DNA of 64,000 nt. Source: Aliiroseovarius subalbicans. GTDB taxonomy: Bacteria > Pseudomonadota > Alphaproteobacteria > Rhodobacterales > Rhodobacteraceae. Location of the stretch: NCBI RefSeq assembly GCF_022678625.1, contig NZ_JALBYQ010000001.1, positions 496,001 to 560,000 of the forward strand. The letters run 5' to 3'. Positions 25,980 to 34,415 of the stretch are shown piece after piece (the stretch's first letter is position 1; each line of letters opens with the position of its first letter). The notes beneath the pieces were generated by a model. The model saw only the letters and a program-made list of their open reading frames with translations. It was not told the origin of the DNA and searched no databases. Both the position numbers and the translations under genes were made by a program.

Positions 25980-27256
25980 GCGCGCTGGCAGGACAGCTGG
26001 CCGCGTTCGCCCTTGGCCCTCTGCGCGGGGCCGAGGATGCCACCGAGATGATGCGCCTGTCATTGCTTGACTGGTGCGCGGTGGGCATCGCCGGGCGGGC
26101 CGAGCCGGTATCGTGCCTCCTGCGCGACCATGCGGGCGCCACGGCCGGGCAGGGACCTTGCGCGGTTTTCGGTGGGGCGCAGGTGTTGCCCCCCGCCACA
26201 GCGGCGCTGGTGAACGGCACGATTTCCCATGCGCTCGACTATGACGACACGCATTTCGCCCATATCGGCCACCCGTCGGTCGCGGTGCTGCCAGCAGCCT
26301 TTGCGCTGGCCCAGGCGACCGGTGCGGATGGCGACACGTTTCTTGAGGCCGCTTTGGCAGGTGTCGAGGGGTCGATCCGCATCGGCCAGTGGCTGGGGCG
26401 CGGGCATTACCAGATCGGGTTTCACCAGACCGCGACTGCAGGCGCCTTTGGGGCCACGCTGGCGGCGGCGCGGCTTTTGGCGCTGACGCCGGACCAGACC
26501 GGGCATGCGCTTGGCATTGCAGCAACCCGCGCCGCCGGGCTGAAATCGCAGTTCGGCACGATGGGCAAACCTTATCACGCGGGGCTGGCCGCCCAGACCG
26601 GGGTGGAAGCCGCCCAGTTGGCCCAGGCAGGGTTCCTGTCCAACCCCGACGCGCTGGATGGGCCGCAGGGCTTTGGCCCGACCCATGCGGGCGCTGGGGA
26701 TCTGGGCGCGTTCGACGGGCTGAACCGCGACTGGATGATCCTGTCGATCAGCCACAAGTTCCACGCCTGCTGCCACGGCACCCACGCGATGCTTGAGGCG
26801 CTGGCAGAGGTGGACCTGCCACCCGCGCAGGTCGACAGGATCAGGGTGGCCACTCATCCCCGCTGGCTGAGCGTGTGCAACATCGCCACGCCCACCACCG
26901 GGCTTGAGGTCAAGTTCAGCTATCGCCAGCTGGCGGCCATGGCGATCCGCGGTGTGCCGACCGGTGCGCTGGACAGCTACACGGACGAGCGCGCGCAAGA
27001 CCTGACGCTGCGGGCCTTGGCGCAAAGGGTCGTGGTGGAAGGTGACGACAGCCTGCCGGAAACTGCCTGCCGGGTGCAGGTGAACGGCACAGACTACGCG
27101 CACGATCTTGATGCGCCCATCACGCTGCCCGTGCGTCGGGACAAGCTATTGCACAAGGCCGCCGCCCTGATCGGACCCGGCGGCGCAGACGCGCTTTGGG
27201 CCCAGATCCAGCCCGCGTCTTTTATCTTTCCCGAAATATCCTCGCCGAAGGCATAA
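25976..27256 (+). CDS. MmgE/PrpD family protein
   Basis: A 426-residue member of the family containing 2-methylcitrate dehydratase (PrpD), cis-aconitate decarboxylase and many uncharacterised enzymes. Visible are NGTISHALDYDDTH near residue 80, the GFHQTATAGAFGA region and the C-terminal KFSYRQLAAMAIR lobe. No prpB/prpC gene is nearby, so methylcitrate metabolism is not implied. The start is MSALAGQ, in an ATGA overlap with the metallophosphatase gene; the two are probably translationally coupled. Confidence 0.88.
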   Translation: MSALAGQLAAFALGPLRGAEDATEMMRLSLLDWCAVGIAGRAEPVSCLLRDHAGATAGQGPCAVFGGAQVLPPATAALVNGTISHALDYDDTHFAHIGHPSVAVLPAAFALAQATGADGDTFLEAALAGVEGSIRIGQWLGRGHYQIGFHQTATAGAFGATLAAARLLALTPDQTGHALGIAATRAAGLKSQFGTMGKPYHAGLAAQTGVEAAQLAQAGFLSNPDALDGPQGFGPTHAGAGDLGAFDGLNRDWMILSISHKFHACCHGTHAMLEALAEVDLPPAQVDRIRVATHPRWLSVCNIATPTTGLEVKFSYRQLAAMAIRGVPTGALDSYTDERAQDLTLRALAQRVVVEGDDSLPETACRVQVNGTDYAHDLDAPITLPVRRDKLLHKAAALIGPGGADALWAQIQPASFIFPEISSPKA

Positions 27257-27286
27257 AAAAGGGCAGAGCCGTGGCTCTGCCCCCTT
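27254..27286 (-). terminator. Terminator of the ammonium transporter gene
   Basis: GGGCAGAGCC (27261-27270) / GGCTCTGCCC (27273-27282) is followed on the minus strand by TTTTTT. It overlaps the 3' end of the convergent MmgE/PrpD gene. Confidence 0.8.
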
Positions 27287-27304
27287 TGCCCCGATGACGC
27301 GACC

Positions 27305-28486
27305 TCAGGACGAAATGTCGTAGGCGCGTTCGCCGTGCACGGACAGGTCCAGCCCGTTGGTTTCGGTCTCAGCATCCACGCGCAGCGGCGTCACCATCGC
27401 GACCAGTTTGATCAGCACGAAGGTCACCACCACGGTGAACAGCCCGACGATCACCAATGATCCCAGCTGCGCGACCCAGCTGCCGTGGCCGAAGGCCGCG
27501 ATCATGATCGTGCCGAAGATGCCGCCAACACCGTGCACGGCGAAGACGTCCAGTGTGTCGTCGATCTTGAGCCGGTTGCGCACGACATTCACCGCCTCCT
27601 GACACAGGATGCCGGCAATGGCGCCGATGGCCAGCGCCTCGACCGGACCGACCACGCCAGCGGCCGGGGTGATCGAGGCCAGACCCGCGATCGTGCCGGT
27701 GACCAGACCGACCAGCGAGGCTTTGCCGTACTTGATCTTCTCCCACAGCGCCCAGCTGAGCGACGCGGTGGCGGCCGACAGATGCGTGACGGTGATCGCC
27801 ATCGCCGCCGAGCCGTCCGCGGCCAGGGCCGAACCACCGTTGAAGCCGAACCAGCCGACCCAAAGCATGCCTGCGCCGATCATCACGAAGCCGGGCGAAT
27901 GCGGCGGGGTGGTGCGGTGACGGCGCGGCCCCAGGAAAACGGCGATCATCAGCGCTGCGATGGCGGCGGTTTCATGCACCACGATGCCCCCGGCAAAGTC
28001 GATCACCCCGGTGGCGCCGAAAATGCCGCCATCGGCCAGAATGCCACCGCCCCAGATCCAATGCACCACCGGCGCATAACAGATCAGCATCCACAGGCCG
28101 GAAAAGGTCATCACGAAGCCAAAGCCGACCCGTTCGACATAGGCACCAACGATCAGCGCCGGGGTGATGATGGCAAAGGTCATCTGGAACGCAAACACCA
28201 GCACCTCGGGCAGAGTGCCTGACAGGCTGTCGGCATCGACTCCGGCCAGGAAGGATTTGCCAAGTCCGCCCCAAAGCCCCGACTCACCAGGCCCGAAGGC
28301 GATGGTATAGCCGAAAGCCAGCCACAGCACGCTCATCAGACAGGCGATGGCATAGACATGCATGAACACGCTGAGCACATTGCGTGCGCGCACCAGCCCG
28401 CCGTAAAACAGCGCCAGCCCCGGTAGCGTCATGAAAAGCACCAGCGCGGTCGCCACGAGGATCCAGGCGGTATCAGCTCCGTTCAT
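27305..28486 (-). CDS. amt: Ammonium transporter (Amt/MEP/Rh family)
   Basis: A 393-residue membrane protein with about eleven helices. Family markers are DTAWILVATALVLFMTLPGLALFYGGL at the start, WIWGGGI, DFAGGIVVHETAA (twin-His pore region), GFNGGSA and VHGVGGIFGT. It conducts NH3/NH4+. In proteobacteria amtB usually follows glnK; here the upstream neighbour is cinA and there is no PII gene. The N-terminus is a membrane helix rather than a signal peptide. The start at 28486 has a GGAGAAC box. Confidence 0.93.
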   Translation of the reverse strand: MNGADTAWILVATALVLFMTLPGLALFYGGLVRARNVLSVFMHVYAIACLMSVLWLAFGYTIAFGPGESGLWGGLGKSFLAGVDADSLSGTLPEVLVFAFQMTFAIITPALIVGAYVERVGFGFVMTFSGLWMLICYAPVVHWIWGGGILADGGIFGATGVIDFAGGIVVHETAAIAALMIAVFLGPRRHRTTPPHSPGFVMIGAGMLWVGWFGFNGGSALAADGSAAMAITVTHLSAATASLSWALWEKIKYGKASLVGLVTGTIAGLASITPAAGVVGPVEALAIGAIAGILCQEAVNVVRNRLKIDDTLDVFAVHGVGGIFGTIMIAAFGHGSWVAQLGSLVIVGLFTVVVTFVLIKLVAMVTPLRVDAETETNGLDLSVHGERAYDISS

Positions 28487-28603
28487 CTTGTTCTCCGATC
28501 GGGTCGTTGTCAGGTTTGGGGGCCTTTCTGACGCGAACGGATGCAAAGAAAAGAGGCGCGATGGCGGAAACGGCTGCGCAAGCGGGCATTTTTCGAACTG
28601 CTG

Positions 28604-28634
28604 AAAAAAAAGGCGCACTTCCTGGGGGAGTGCG
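28604..28634 (-). terminator. Terminator of ispDF-pgpA-cinA
   Basis: A CGCACT / AGTGCG stem (28614-28619 with 28629-28634) is followed on the minus strand by CC and eight T. It lies about 21 bp after the cinA stop. Confidence 0.75.
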
Positions 28635-28655
28635 GTGAAAATGGGCAGGGCGGGC

Positions 28656-29123
28656 TTACCGCTCTGCCGCGATTTTCAGCAAGGTGAGCGCATGTTCAGC
28701 GGCCGCTTCGCGCACCAAACCCCGCCCCAGGGCGCCGAACTCAATGGTTTCACTGGTGACGTCATCGCCCTGGGCCAGGGCGAAGCACACCCGACCTTCG
28801 GGCTTGTGCTCGGATCCGCCGGGGCCCGCGATGCCGGTGACCGCGACCGCAAGATCGGCCTGCGACCGGGCCAGGGCGCCAGTGGCCATTTCGCGCGCGA
28901 TCTGCTCACTGACTGCGCCGTGGGCCTCAAGCGTGACCGGGTTGACGCCCAGCATCTCGGTCTTGGCCGTGTTGGAATAGGTGATGAACCCGCGCTCATA
29001 GACGTCCGAGCTTCCGGCAATGTCCGTGAGCCAAGCGCCCACCAGCCCGCCGGTGCAGCTTTCGGCCGTCGCAATGCGCAGACCCTTGCCCCGACACAGC
29101 GCCAGCAACGCGGTGGCGCTCAT
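28656..29123 (-). CDS. pncC: CinA C-terminal-domain protein (nicotinamide-nucleotide amidase)
   Basis: A 155-residue stand-alone CinA C-terminal domain, containing GLRIATAESCTGGLVG, SNTAKTEMLGV, and AVTGIAGPGG. Such proteins deamidate NMN to NaMN in pyridine-nucleotide recycling (PncC). The molybdopterin-binding N-terminal half of full CinA is absent, which is usual in alphaproteobacteria. The ATG overlaps the pgpA stop (ATGA), so it is the third gene of the ispDF-pgpA-cinA unit. Confidence 0.9.
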   Translation of the reverse strand: MSATALLALCRGKGLRIATAESCTGGLVGAWLTDIAGSSDVYERGFITYSNTAKTEMLGVNPVTLEAHGAVSEQIAREMATGALARSQADLAVAVTGIAGPGGSEHKPEGRVCFALAQGDDVTSETIEFGALGRGLVREAAAEHALTLLKIAAER

Positions 29124-29614
29124 GACATCAGCACCAAATGGCTGAAGGCGGCGGCGGCGGACACGCAGATCGCCGCGATAAGCCCCGCGATCACGTCATC
29201 CAGCATCACCCCATGCGCGCCCGGTTTGCGGTCGGCCCAGCCGACGGGGCCGGGTTTCCATATGTCGAACAGGCGAAACGCCAGGAACGCCCCGATCCAG
29301 CCGGGATAGGGGAAGATATGCGGATCAACCCCTGCGTGCCACAACCCGCCCGAGAGCGGTAGAAGCGCGATGAACATGCCCGCGACCTCGTCGATGACCA
29401 CTTCGGACGGGTCATGGATGCCGGTGCCTTTGGTGTATTGCGCGGTGGCATACCAACCGACGTAGTAGACCACGACGGTGGCCACGATCAGGCCGGGAAA
29501 GCCAAAGCCCCAGTGGATCAGCCAGGCCGCCGGGATTGCCGCTGCACTGCCCCAGGTGCCGGGGGCGGGCTTCAACAGGCCGACATAGCCGAAGGTTGCA
29601 ATGAATTTCATCAT
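29120..29614 (-). CDS. pgpA: Phosphatidylglycerophosphatase A
   Basis: A 164-residue membrane enzyme that dephosphorylates phosphatidylglycerol phosphate. The family segments GLLKPAPGTWGSAAA, HDPSEVVIDEVAGM (metal/phosphate site) and FRLFDIWKPGPVG are intact, with three to four hydrophobic helices. It begins 12 bp after ispDF, with an AAGGA box, and overlaps cinA. Confidence 0.93.
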   Translation of the reverse strand: MMKFIATFGYVGLLKPAPGTWGSAAAIPAAWLIHWGFGFPGLIVATVVVYYVGWYATAQYTKGTGIHDPSEVVIDEVAGMFIALLPLSGGLWHAGVDPHIFPYPGWIGAFLAFRLFDIWKPGPVGWADRKPGAHGVMLDDVIAGLIAAICVSAAAAFSHLVLMS

Positions 29615-29626
29615 GGTCTCAAATCC

Positions 29627-30757
29627 TTACGGCTTGATCAGCGTTGCCACGGCCTGCGCGGCAATGCCTTCTTTGCGGCCGGTAAAGCCCAGCCGCTCGG
29701 ATGTGGTGGCCTTCACCGACACACGGTCGGGGTCCAGCCCGGTCAGCCGCGCCAGTTCGGTGCGCATAGCGACCGCGTGCGGCCCGATCTTGGGCTGTTC
29801 GCAGATCAGGGTGACATCCACATTCGAAATCGCAAAGCCGCGCGCAGTGGCGCGCCCGACCGCATGGGTCAGAAACACGTGGCTTTCACAGCCCTTCCAC
29901 TGTGGGTCCGAGGGCGGGAAATGCTGTCCGATATCGCCATCCGCCAGCGCGCCATAGATCGCATCGGTCAGCGCGTGCATGCCGACGTCAGCGTCGGAAT
30001 GGCCTTTCAGCGCCTTGTCATGCGGGATGCGTACGCCGCATAGGACCACGTGGTCGCCATCCTCGAACGCATGCACGTCATAGCCTTGGCCGGTTCGGAT
30101 ATCCATCGGACCTCTCAGCAGTTTTTCGGCCCGGGCAAAGTCCTCAGGGCGGGTGATCTTCAGGTTGCTTTCATCGCCCGGTACGATCGCGACGTCAAGG
30201 CCCGCCGCGCGTGCCACCTCGACGTCATCGGCGGCCCCACCGGGATGGGCGCGGTGGGCGTCCAGGATAGCAGCAAAGCGGAAGCCTTGCGGGGTCTGCG
30301 CGCGGTAAAGCCCGTCACGGTTCTCTGTGCCCGCAACCTTGCCGTGCGCGCCGCGCCACAGCGCGTCAGTGACGGCCAGCGCCGGGGCCGCGCCGCCGGA
30401 ATGCGCCAACGCGTCGATCACGTCATCGATCACGCGGGCAGGGGTGCAAGGGCGGGCCACGTCGTGGATCAACACCGCCTCGGGCGGATCACCGGCCAGT
30501 GCCTCAAGCCCCGCCACCACACTGGCGTCGCGCGTCACGCCGCCGATGGCGATGGTCACGCCCGGAAAGCTTTCGGCCTGGGTCAGGTCGTCGGCATGCA
30601 GGACCAGGACCACCTGGTCGATGCGCGGATGGCTGGCAAAGGCGGCAACGCTGTGATCGGCGACCCGGCGCCCGGCCAGAACGCGCCATTGTTTGGGCAA
30701 ATCCCCGCCCGCGCGGGTGCCGCGACCTGCGGCGACGATGATGGCGGCTGTTTTCAT
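29627..30757 (-). CDS. ispDF: Bifunctional IspD/IspF, MEP isoprenoid pathway
   Basis: A 376-residue fusion. Residues 1-220 are IspD ([21 protein letters not shown] nucleotide-binding loop, then [12 protein letters not shown]), which makes CDP-methylerythritol. Residues about 221-376 are IspF ([10 protein letters not shown]...[17 protein letters not shown]...[15 protein letters not shown]), which makes the cyclodiphosphate. The fusion is the norm in alphaproteobacteria and Campylobacter. The start at 30757 gives the canonical [13 protein letters not shown]. It is the first gene of a three-gene operon, head-to-head with dusB across 166 bp. Confidence 0.96.
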   Translation of the reverse strand: MKTAAIIVAAGRGTRAGGDLPKQWRVLAGRRVADHSVAAFASHPRIDQVVLVLHADDLTQAESFPGVTIAIGGVTRDASVVAGLEALAGDPPEAVLIHDVARPCTPARVIDDVIDALAHSGGAAPALAVTDALWRGAHGKVAGTENRDGLYRAQTPQGFRFAAILDAHRAHPGGAADDVEVARAAGLDVAIVPGDESNLKITRPEDFARAEKLLRGPMDIRTGQGYDVHAFEDGDHVVLCGVRIPHDKALKGHSDADVGMHALTDAIYGALADGDIGQHFPPSDPQWKGCESHVFLTHAVGRATARGFAISNVDVTLICEQPKIGPHAVAMRTELARLTGLDPDRVSVKATTSERLGFTGRKEGIAAQAVATLIKP

Positions 30758-30923
30758 GGTTCCTTGTTTACGTGGTGCCGAATTCAAGGACAATGGGGCG
30801 GTTTCGCTGCTGGAAACTGCTCAATATTTGTGCAAAATGGGGTTTTCGCGGCGCCGAGGCCCAGAAAAGTTGCTGTTTCTCAAGGCGCCGGGGACAAACA
30901 CTGCAGTTGCACAAGGAATAAGC

Positions 30924-31901
30924 ATGTCGATCCCGCTCGGATCTCTGACCCTGGACCCACCCGTGGTTCTGGCCCCGATGGCCGGGATCACCGACCTGCC
31001 GTTTCGCCAGATCGTCGCGCGGTTTGGCGCCGGATTGGTGGTGTCCGAGATGGTGGCAAGCCAGGAGATGGTGCAGGCCAAACCCGGTGTGCGCGAACGG
31101 GCCGAGCTTGGCTTCGGGCTGGAAAACACCGCCGTACAACTGGCCGCGCGCGATGAATACTGGGCCGGCGAGGCCGCGCGCATGGTCGAAGCCAACGGGG
31201 CCAAGCTGATTGACATCAACATGGGCTGCCCGGCGCGCAAGGTGGTGGGCGGGTTGTCCGGATCGGCGCTGATGCGCGATCTGGACCATGCCCAGCGGTT
31301 GATCGAGGCGATCGTCGGCGCGGTCCGCGTGCCGGTGACGCTGAAGACCCGGCTGGGCTGGGATGACTCCAGCCTGAACGCGCCCGACCTGGGGCGGCGC
31401 GCGCAGGATGCGGGCATTCGCATGATCACCATCCACGGTCGCACCCGCTGTCAATTCTACAAGGGCCACGCCGACTGGTCCGCGATCCGGGCTGTGAAAG
31501 ACGCGGTTGAAATCCCGGTAATCGCCAATGGCGATATCACCAGCCCGCTGAAAGCCCGTCAGGCGCTGGCGGCGTCCGGGGCTGACGGGGTGATGGTCGG
31601 GCGCGGGGCCGGGGGGCGGCCCTGGCTGCTGGCCGAGATCGCGCAGGCGCTGTATCACACGCCCGCGCCGATTATTCCCACCGGGGTCGCGCTGGTCGAC
31701 CTTGTATGCGAGCATTACGAAGCGTCGCTGGACTTTTATGGCCCAGAGCTGGGCGCGCGGGTGATCCGCAAGCACTTGGGCTGGTACATGGACGGGGTCG
31801 TGACCCCGCCCGATCTGCGCCGCGAGGTCCTGTCGTCGCGCGACCCGGCCCGTGTTCTGAGCCTGATCCCTGAGGCCATGAGCGAAAGGCGGGCGGCATG
31901 A
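30924..31901 (+). CDS. dusB: tRNA-dihydrouridine synthase B
   Basis: A 325-residue flavoenzyme that reduces uridine to dihydrouridine in tRNA. LAPMAGITDLPFR, DINMGCPARKVV with the catalytic Cys, TIHGRTR and IANGDI are all present. This is the nifR3 gene of older literature. The ATG at 30924 overlies an AAGGAATAAGC ribosome-binding region; its stop overlaps the ntrB start. It heads the conserved dusB-ntrBC-ntrYX cluster. Confidence 0.96.
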   Translation: MSIPLGSLTLDPPVVLAPMAGITDLPFRQIVARFGAGLVVSEMVASQEMVQAKPGVRERAELGFGLENTAVQLAARDEYWAGEAARMVEANGAKLIDINMGCPARKVVGGLSGSALMRDLDHAQRLIEAIVGAVRVPVTLKTRLGWDDSSLNAPDLGRRAQDAGIRMITIHGRTRCQFYKGHADWSAIRAVKDAVEIPVIANGDITSPLKARQALAASGADGVMVGRGAGGRPWLLAEIAQALYHTPAPIIPTGVALVDLVCEHYEASLDFYGPELGARVIRKHLGWYMDGVVTPPDLRREVLSSRDPARVLSLIPEAMSERRAA

Positions 31902-32965
31902 TGGATGCAGAAACCCTGTGGTCGTCGCTGCCGATCCCCGCGATCTTGATCGACGGGCAGGATCGGATCTCTCAGGTGAACACGGCCGCCGAATTGTTCC
32001 TGAACACCGGCGCGAAAGGTCTTCTGACCAGCCCGGTGTTCGACCGGCTGCATATCGACGCGCGACTTGACGATGCGTTTGCGCGCGTGCGCCGGGATCG
32101 CGGGGTTTTGTTCATCAATACCGTCGCGGTTGGATCGGGCAACGCGCCGCCGGTGGAGTGCAACATTCAGATCGCCCCGCTCTCGGCAAGTGATGAGGTG
32201 CTGATGCTGCTACAGCCGCGCCAGATCTCGGACCGGCTGGGCCATGCCCACGGCGCGAAATCCGCCGCGCGCTCGGCCATCGGCATGGCGGAAATGCTGT
32301 CGCATGAGATCAAGAACCCGCTCGCGGGCATCACCGGCGCGGCGCAGCTTCTATCGATGAACCTGGCGCCCGAGGATCAGGAAATGACCGACCTGATCGT
32401 GGCTGAAAGCCGCCGCATCGTGGCGCTCCTCGACCAGGTCGAGCAATTCGGCAACCTGCGCCCACCCGCGCGCCAAGTGGTGAACGTGCACGACCTTTTG
32501 GATCGTGCGAAAAGGTCCGCGCGGGTGGGCTTTGCCGCACATATGGCCATCGTGGAGGAATTCGACCCCTCGCTTCCGCCAACCCATGTGGACGGCGACC
32601 AGATGCTTCAAGTGTTTCAGAATCTTATGAAAAACGCTGCCGAGGCCTGTGCGGGCGGCGGCACGATCACGCTGCGCACCTTCTATGACCACGCGCTTCG
32701 GCTCAGGCGCAAGGACGGTACCGGGGCCGCGCTGCCGCTTCAGGTCGAGATCATCGATGACGGCCCGGGCATCCCGCCCGAGATCGCAGCCCAGGTGTTC
32801 GAACCCTTCGTGTCGGGGCGTGAAAACGGCACCGGGCTGGGTCTCGCGCTGGTTTCCAAGATCATTTCCGACCACGACGGTTGGATCACGCTCGACAGCG
32901 TGCCGGGGCGCACCGTGTTTCGCATTTCGCTCCCCGTTGCCCCCAAACCTGTTGAAGGAGATTGA
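31898..32965 (+). CDS. ntrB: Nitrogen regulation sensor kinase NtrB (GlnL)
   Basis: A 355-residue cytoplasmic sensor kinase with an N-terminal PAS domain (residues ~5-110), a dimerisation/phosphoacceptor motif LSHEIKNPLAG (His136) and an HATPase domain with LMKNAAEA (N box), DDGPGIP (G1) and ENGTGLGLAL (G2). It phosphorylates NtrC in response to PII signalling of nitrogen status. Its start ATG overlaps the dusB stop (ATGATG), and ntrC follows after 3 bp. Confidence 0.95.
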   Translation: MMDAETLWSSLPIPAILIDGQDRISQVNTAAELFLNTGAKGLLTSPVFDRLHIDARLDDAFARVRRDRGVLFINTVAVGSGNAPPVECNIQIAPLSASDEVLMLLQPRQISDRLGHAHGAKSAARSAIGMAEMLSHEIKNPLAGITGAAQLLSMNLAPEDQEMTDLIVAESRRIVALLDQVEQFGNLRPPARQVVNVHDLLDRAKRSARVGFAAHMAIVEEFDPSLPPTHVDGDQMLQVFQNLMKNAAEACAGGGTITLRTFYDHALRLRRKDGTGAALPLQVEIIDDGPGIPPEIAAQVFEPFVSGRENGTGLGLALVSKIISDHDGWITLDSVPGRTVFRISLPVAPKPVEGD

Positions 32966-32968
32966 CCG

Positions 32969-34327
32969 ATGGACGGCACCGTTCTGGTCGCAGATGACGA
33001 CCGCACCATTCGCACAGTTCTGACCCAGGCGCTGACCCGCGCCGGATGTCGAGTGCATGCGACCTCGTCGCTGGTGACGCTGAAACGCTGGGTCGAAGAG
33101 GGGCGCGGCGATCTGGTCATTTCCGACGTGGTCATGCCCGACGGGAACGGGCTTGAAGCGCTGCCTGAAATCGCTGAAATGCGCCCCGATCTGCCGGTGA
33201 TTGTCATATCGGCGCAGAACACGATCATGACCGCCATTCAAGCTGCCGAGGCCGAGGCGTTTGACTATCTGCCCAAGCCGTTCGACCTGCCCGACCTGAT
33301 GAAACGCGCCAGCCGCGCGTTGGAGCGCAAGCGGATCCGCCCGACCTTCACGCGCACGGCTGAGGCGGGCGATGACCTGCCGCTGGTGGGGCACACCCCG
33401 GCGATGCAGGCGCTTTACAAGCTGGTGGCGCGGGTGATGAACACCGATCTTCCCGTGCTGGTGACGGGCGAAAGCGGCACCGGGAAAAGCCTGATTGCGC
33501 GTGCGATCCACGACTTTTCCGACCGGCGCAATGCGCCCTTCGTGGTGGTCACGCCGGATGACCTGAGCCCGATCGACGGGCCGGCGCAGGTGCTGGCGCG
33601 CGCCGGGCAGGGGACAATCTTGTTCGACGAAATCGGCGATCTGGACGACGAAGCTCAGGCAAGGGTCACCCGGATGCTGGACAGCCTGGGCGACCCGGCG
33701 CCGCGCATTCTGGCCACCGCTCAGGCGGATATGGTGGCGAAATTGGAGCAGGGCGCGTTCCGCCAGGACCTGTATTATCGTCTTGGCGGTGTCACCATTC
33801 CGGTGCCCAGCCTGCGCGATCGGGTCGAGGACATTCCCGCCCTGGCCGAACATTTCCTGTACCGCGGCGAACGCGACGGGCTGGGGCCGCGCCGCCTGAG
33901 CGATGAGGCCAGCGACACCCTGCGCGCCTATCCCTGGCCCGGCAATGTGCGCCAGCTTGAGAACACCATGCAACGGCTGTTGGTCACCGGTACCGAACAG
34001 GACATCACCCGCGCCGAGGTCGAGATCACTCTGGGCGCGCCGTCGGGCGGGGTATTGCCGCGGGCGGTCGAGGGCGAAAAGCTGTCGGCCAGCGTCGCAC
34101 GCCACCTGCAACGGTATTTCGACCTGCACGGCGACGCGCTGCCCCCGGCCGGGCTATACCAGCGGGTTTTGCGCGAATTCGAGCTGCCTTTGATTGAAAT
34201 CGCGCTGGATGCGACCGGCGGCAACCAAGCTAAATGTGCCGATTTGCTGGGCATCAACCGCAATACCTTGCGTAAAAAGATCACCGAGCTGGGAATCGAG
34301 GTGACACGGCGGCGCAAATTGATGTAA
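32969..34327 (+). CDS. ntrC: Nitrogen response regulator NtrC (lacks GAFTGA)
   Basis: A 452-residue regulator with a receiver domain (Asp53 in ISDVVMP), an AAA+ domain with Walker A GESGTGKS (167-174) and Walker B TILFDE (216-221), and a Fis-type HTH ([24 protein letters not shown]). Only about 40 residues separate the Walker motifs and the GAFTGA loop that contacts sigma-54 is absent. NtrC of Rhodobacter capsulatus is known to lack it and to work with sigma-70, so this protein probably does too. NtrB is its cognate kinase. Confidence 0.95.
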   Translation: MDGTVLVADDDRTIRTVLTQALTRAGCRVHATSSLVTLKRWVEEGRGDLVISDVVMPDGNGLEALPEIAEMRPDLPVIVISAQNTIMTAIQAAEAEAFDYLPKPFDLPDLMKRASRALERKRIRPTFTRTAEAGDDLPLVGHTPAMQALYKLVARVMNTDLPVLVTGESGTGKSLIARAIHDFSDRRNAPFVVVTPDDLSPIDGPAQVLARAGQGTILFDEIGDLDDEAQARVTRMLDSLGDPAPRILATAQADMVAKLEQGAFRQDLYYRLGGVTIPVPSLRDRVEDIPALAEHFLYRGERDGLGPRRLSDEASDTLRAYPWPGNVRQLENTMQRLLVTGTEQDITRAEVEITLGAPSGGVLPRAVEGEKLSASVARHLQRYFDLHGDALPPAGLYQRVLREFELPLIEIALDATGGNQAKCADLLGINRNTLRKKITELGIEVTRRRKLM

Positions 34328-34415
34328 AAGTGCCACAGAGCGTGGCATTCCGGCGTCAGATCGGGGCTTGCGCTCGGCGGTAGGCTGCGGTTTCGCGGCG
34401 TTATGATGGGGTGGC

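Noticed and set aside
32351-34129. 592-codon open frame on the minus strand opposite ntrB/ntrC
   Set aside because: Antisense to well-conserved genes; such long frames are common in high-GC DNA, and the translation (rich in Gln, His, Arg, Gly) has no recognisable domain.
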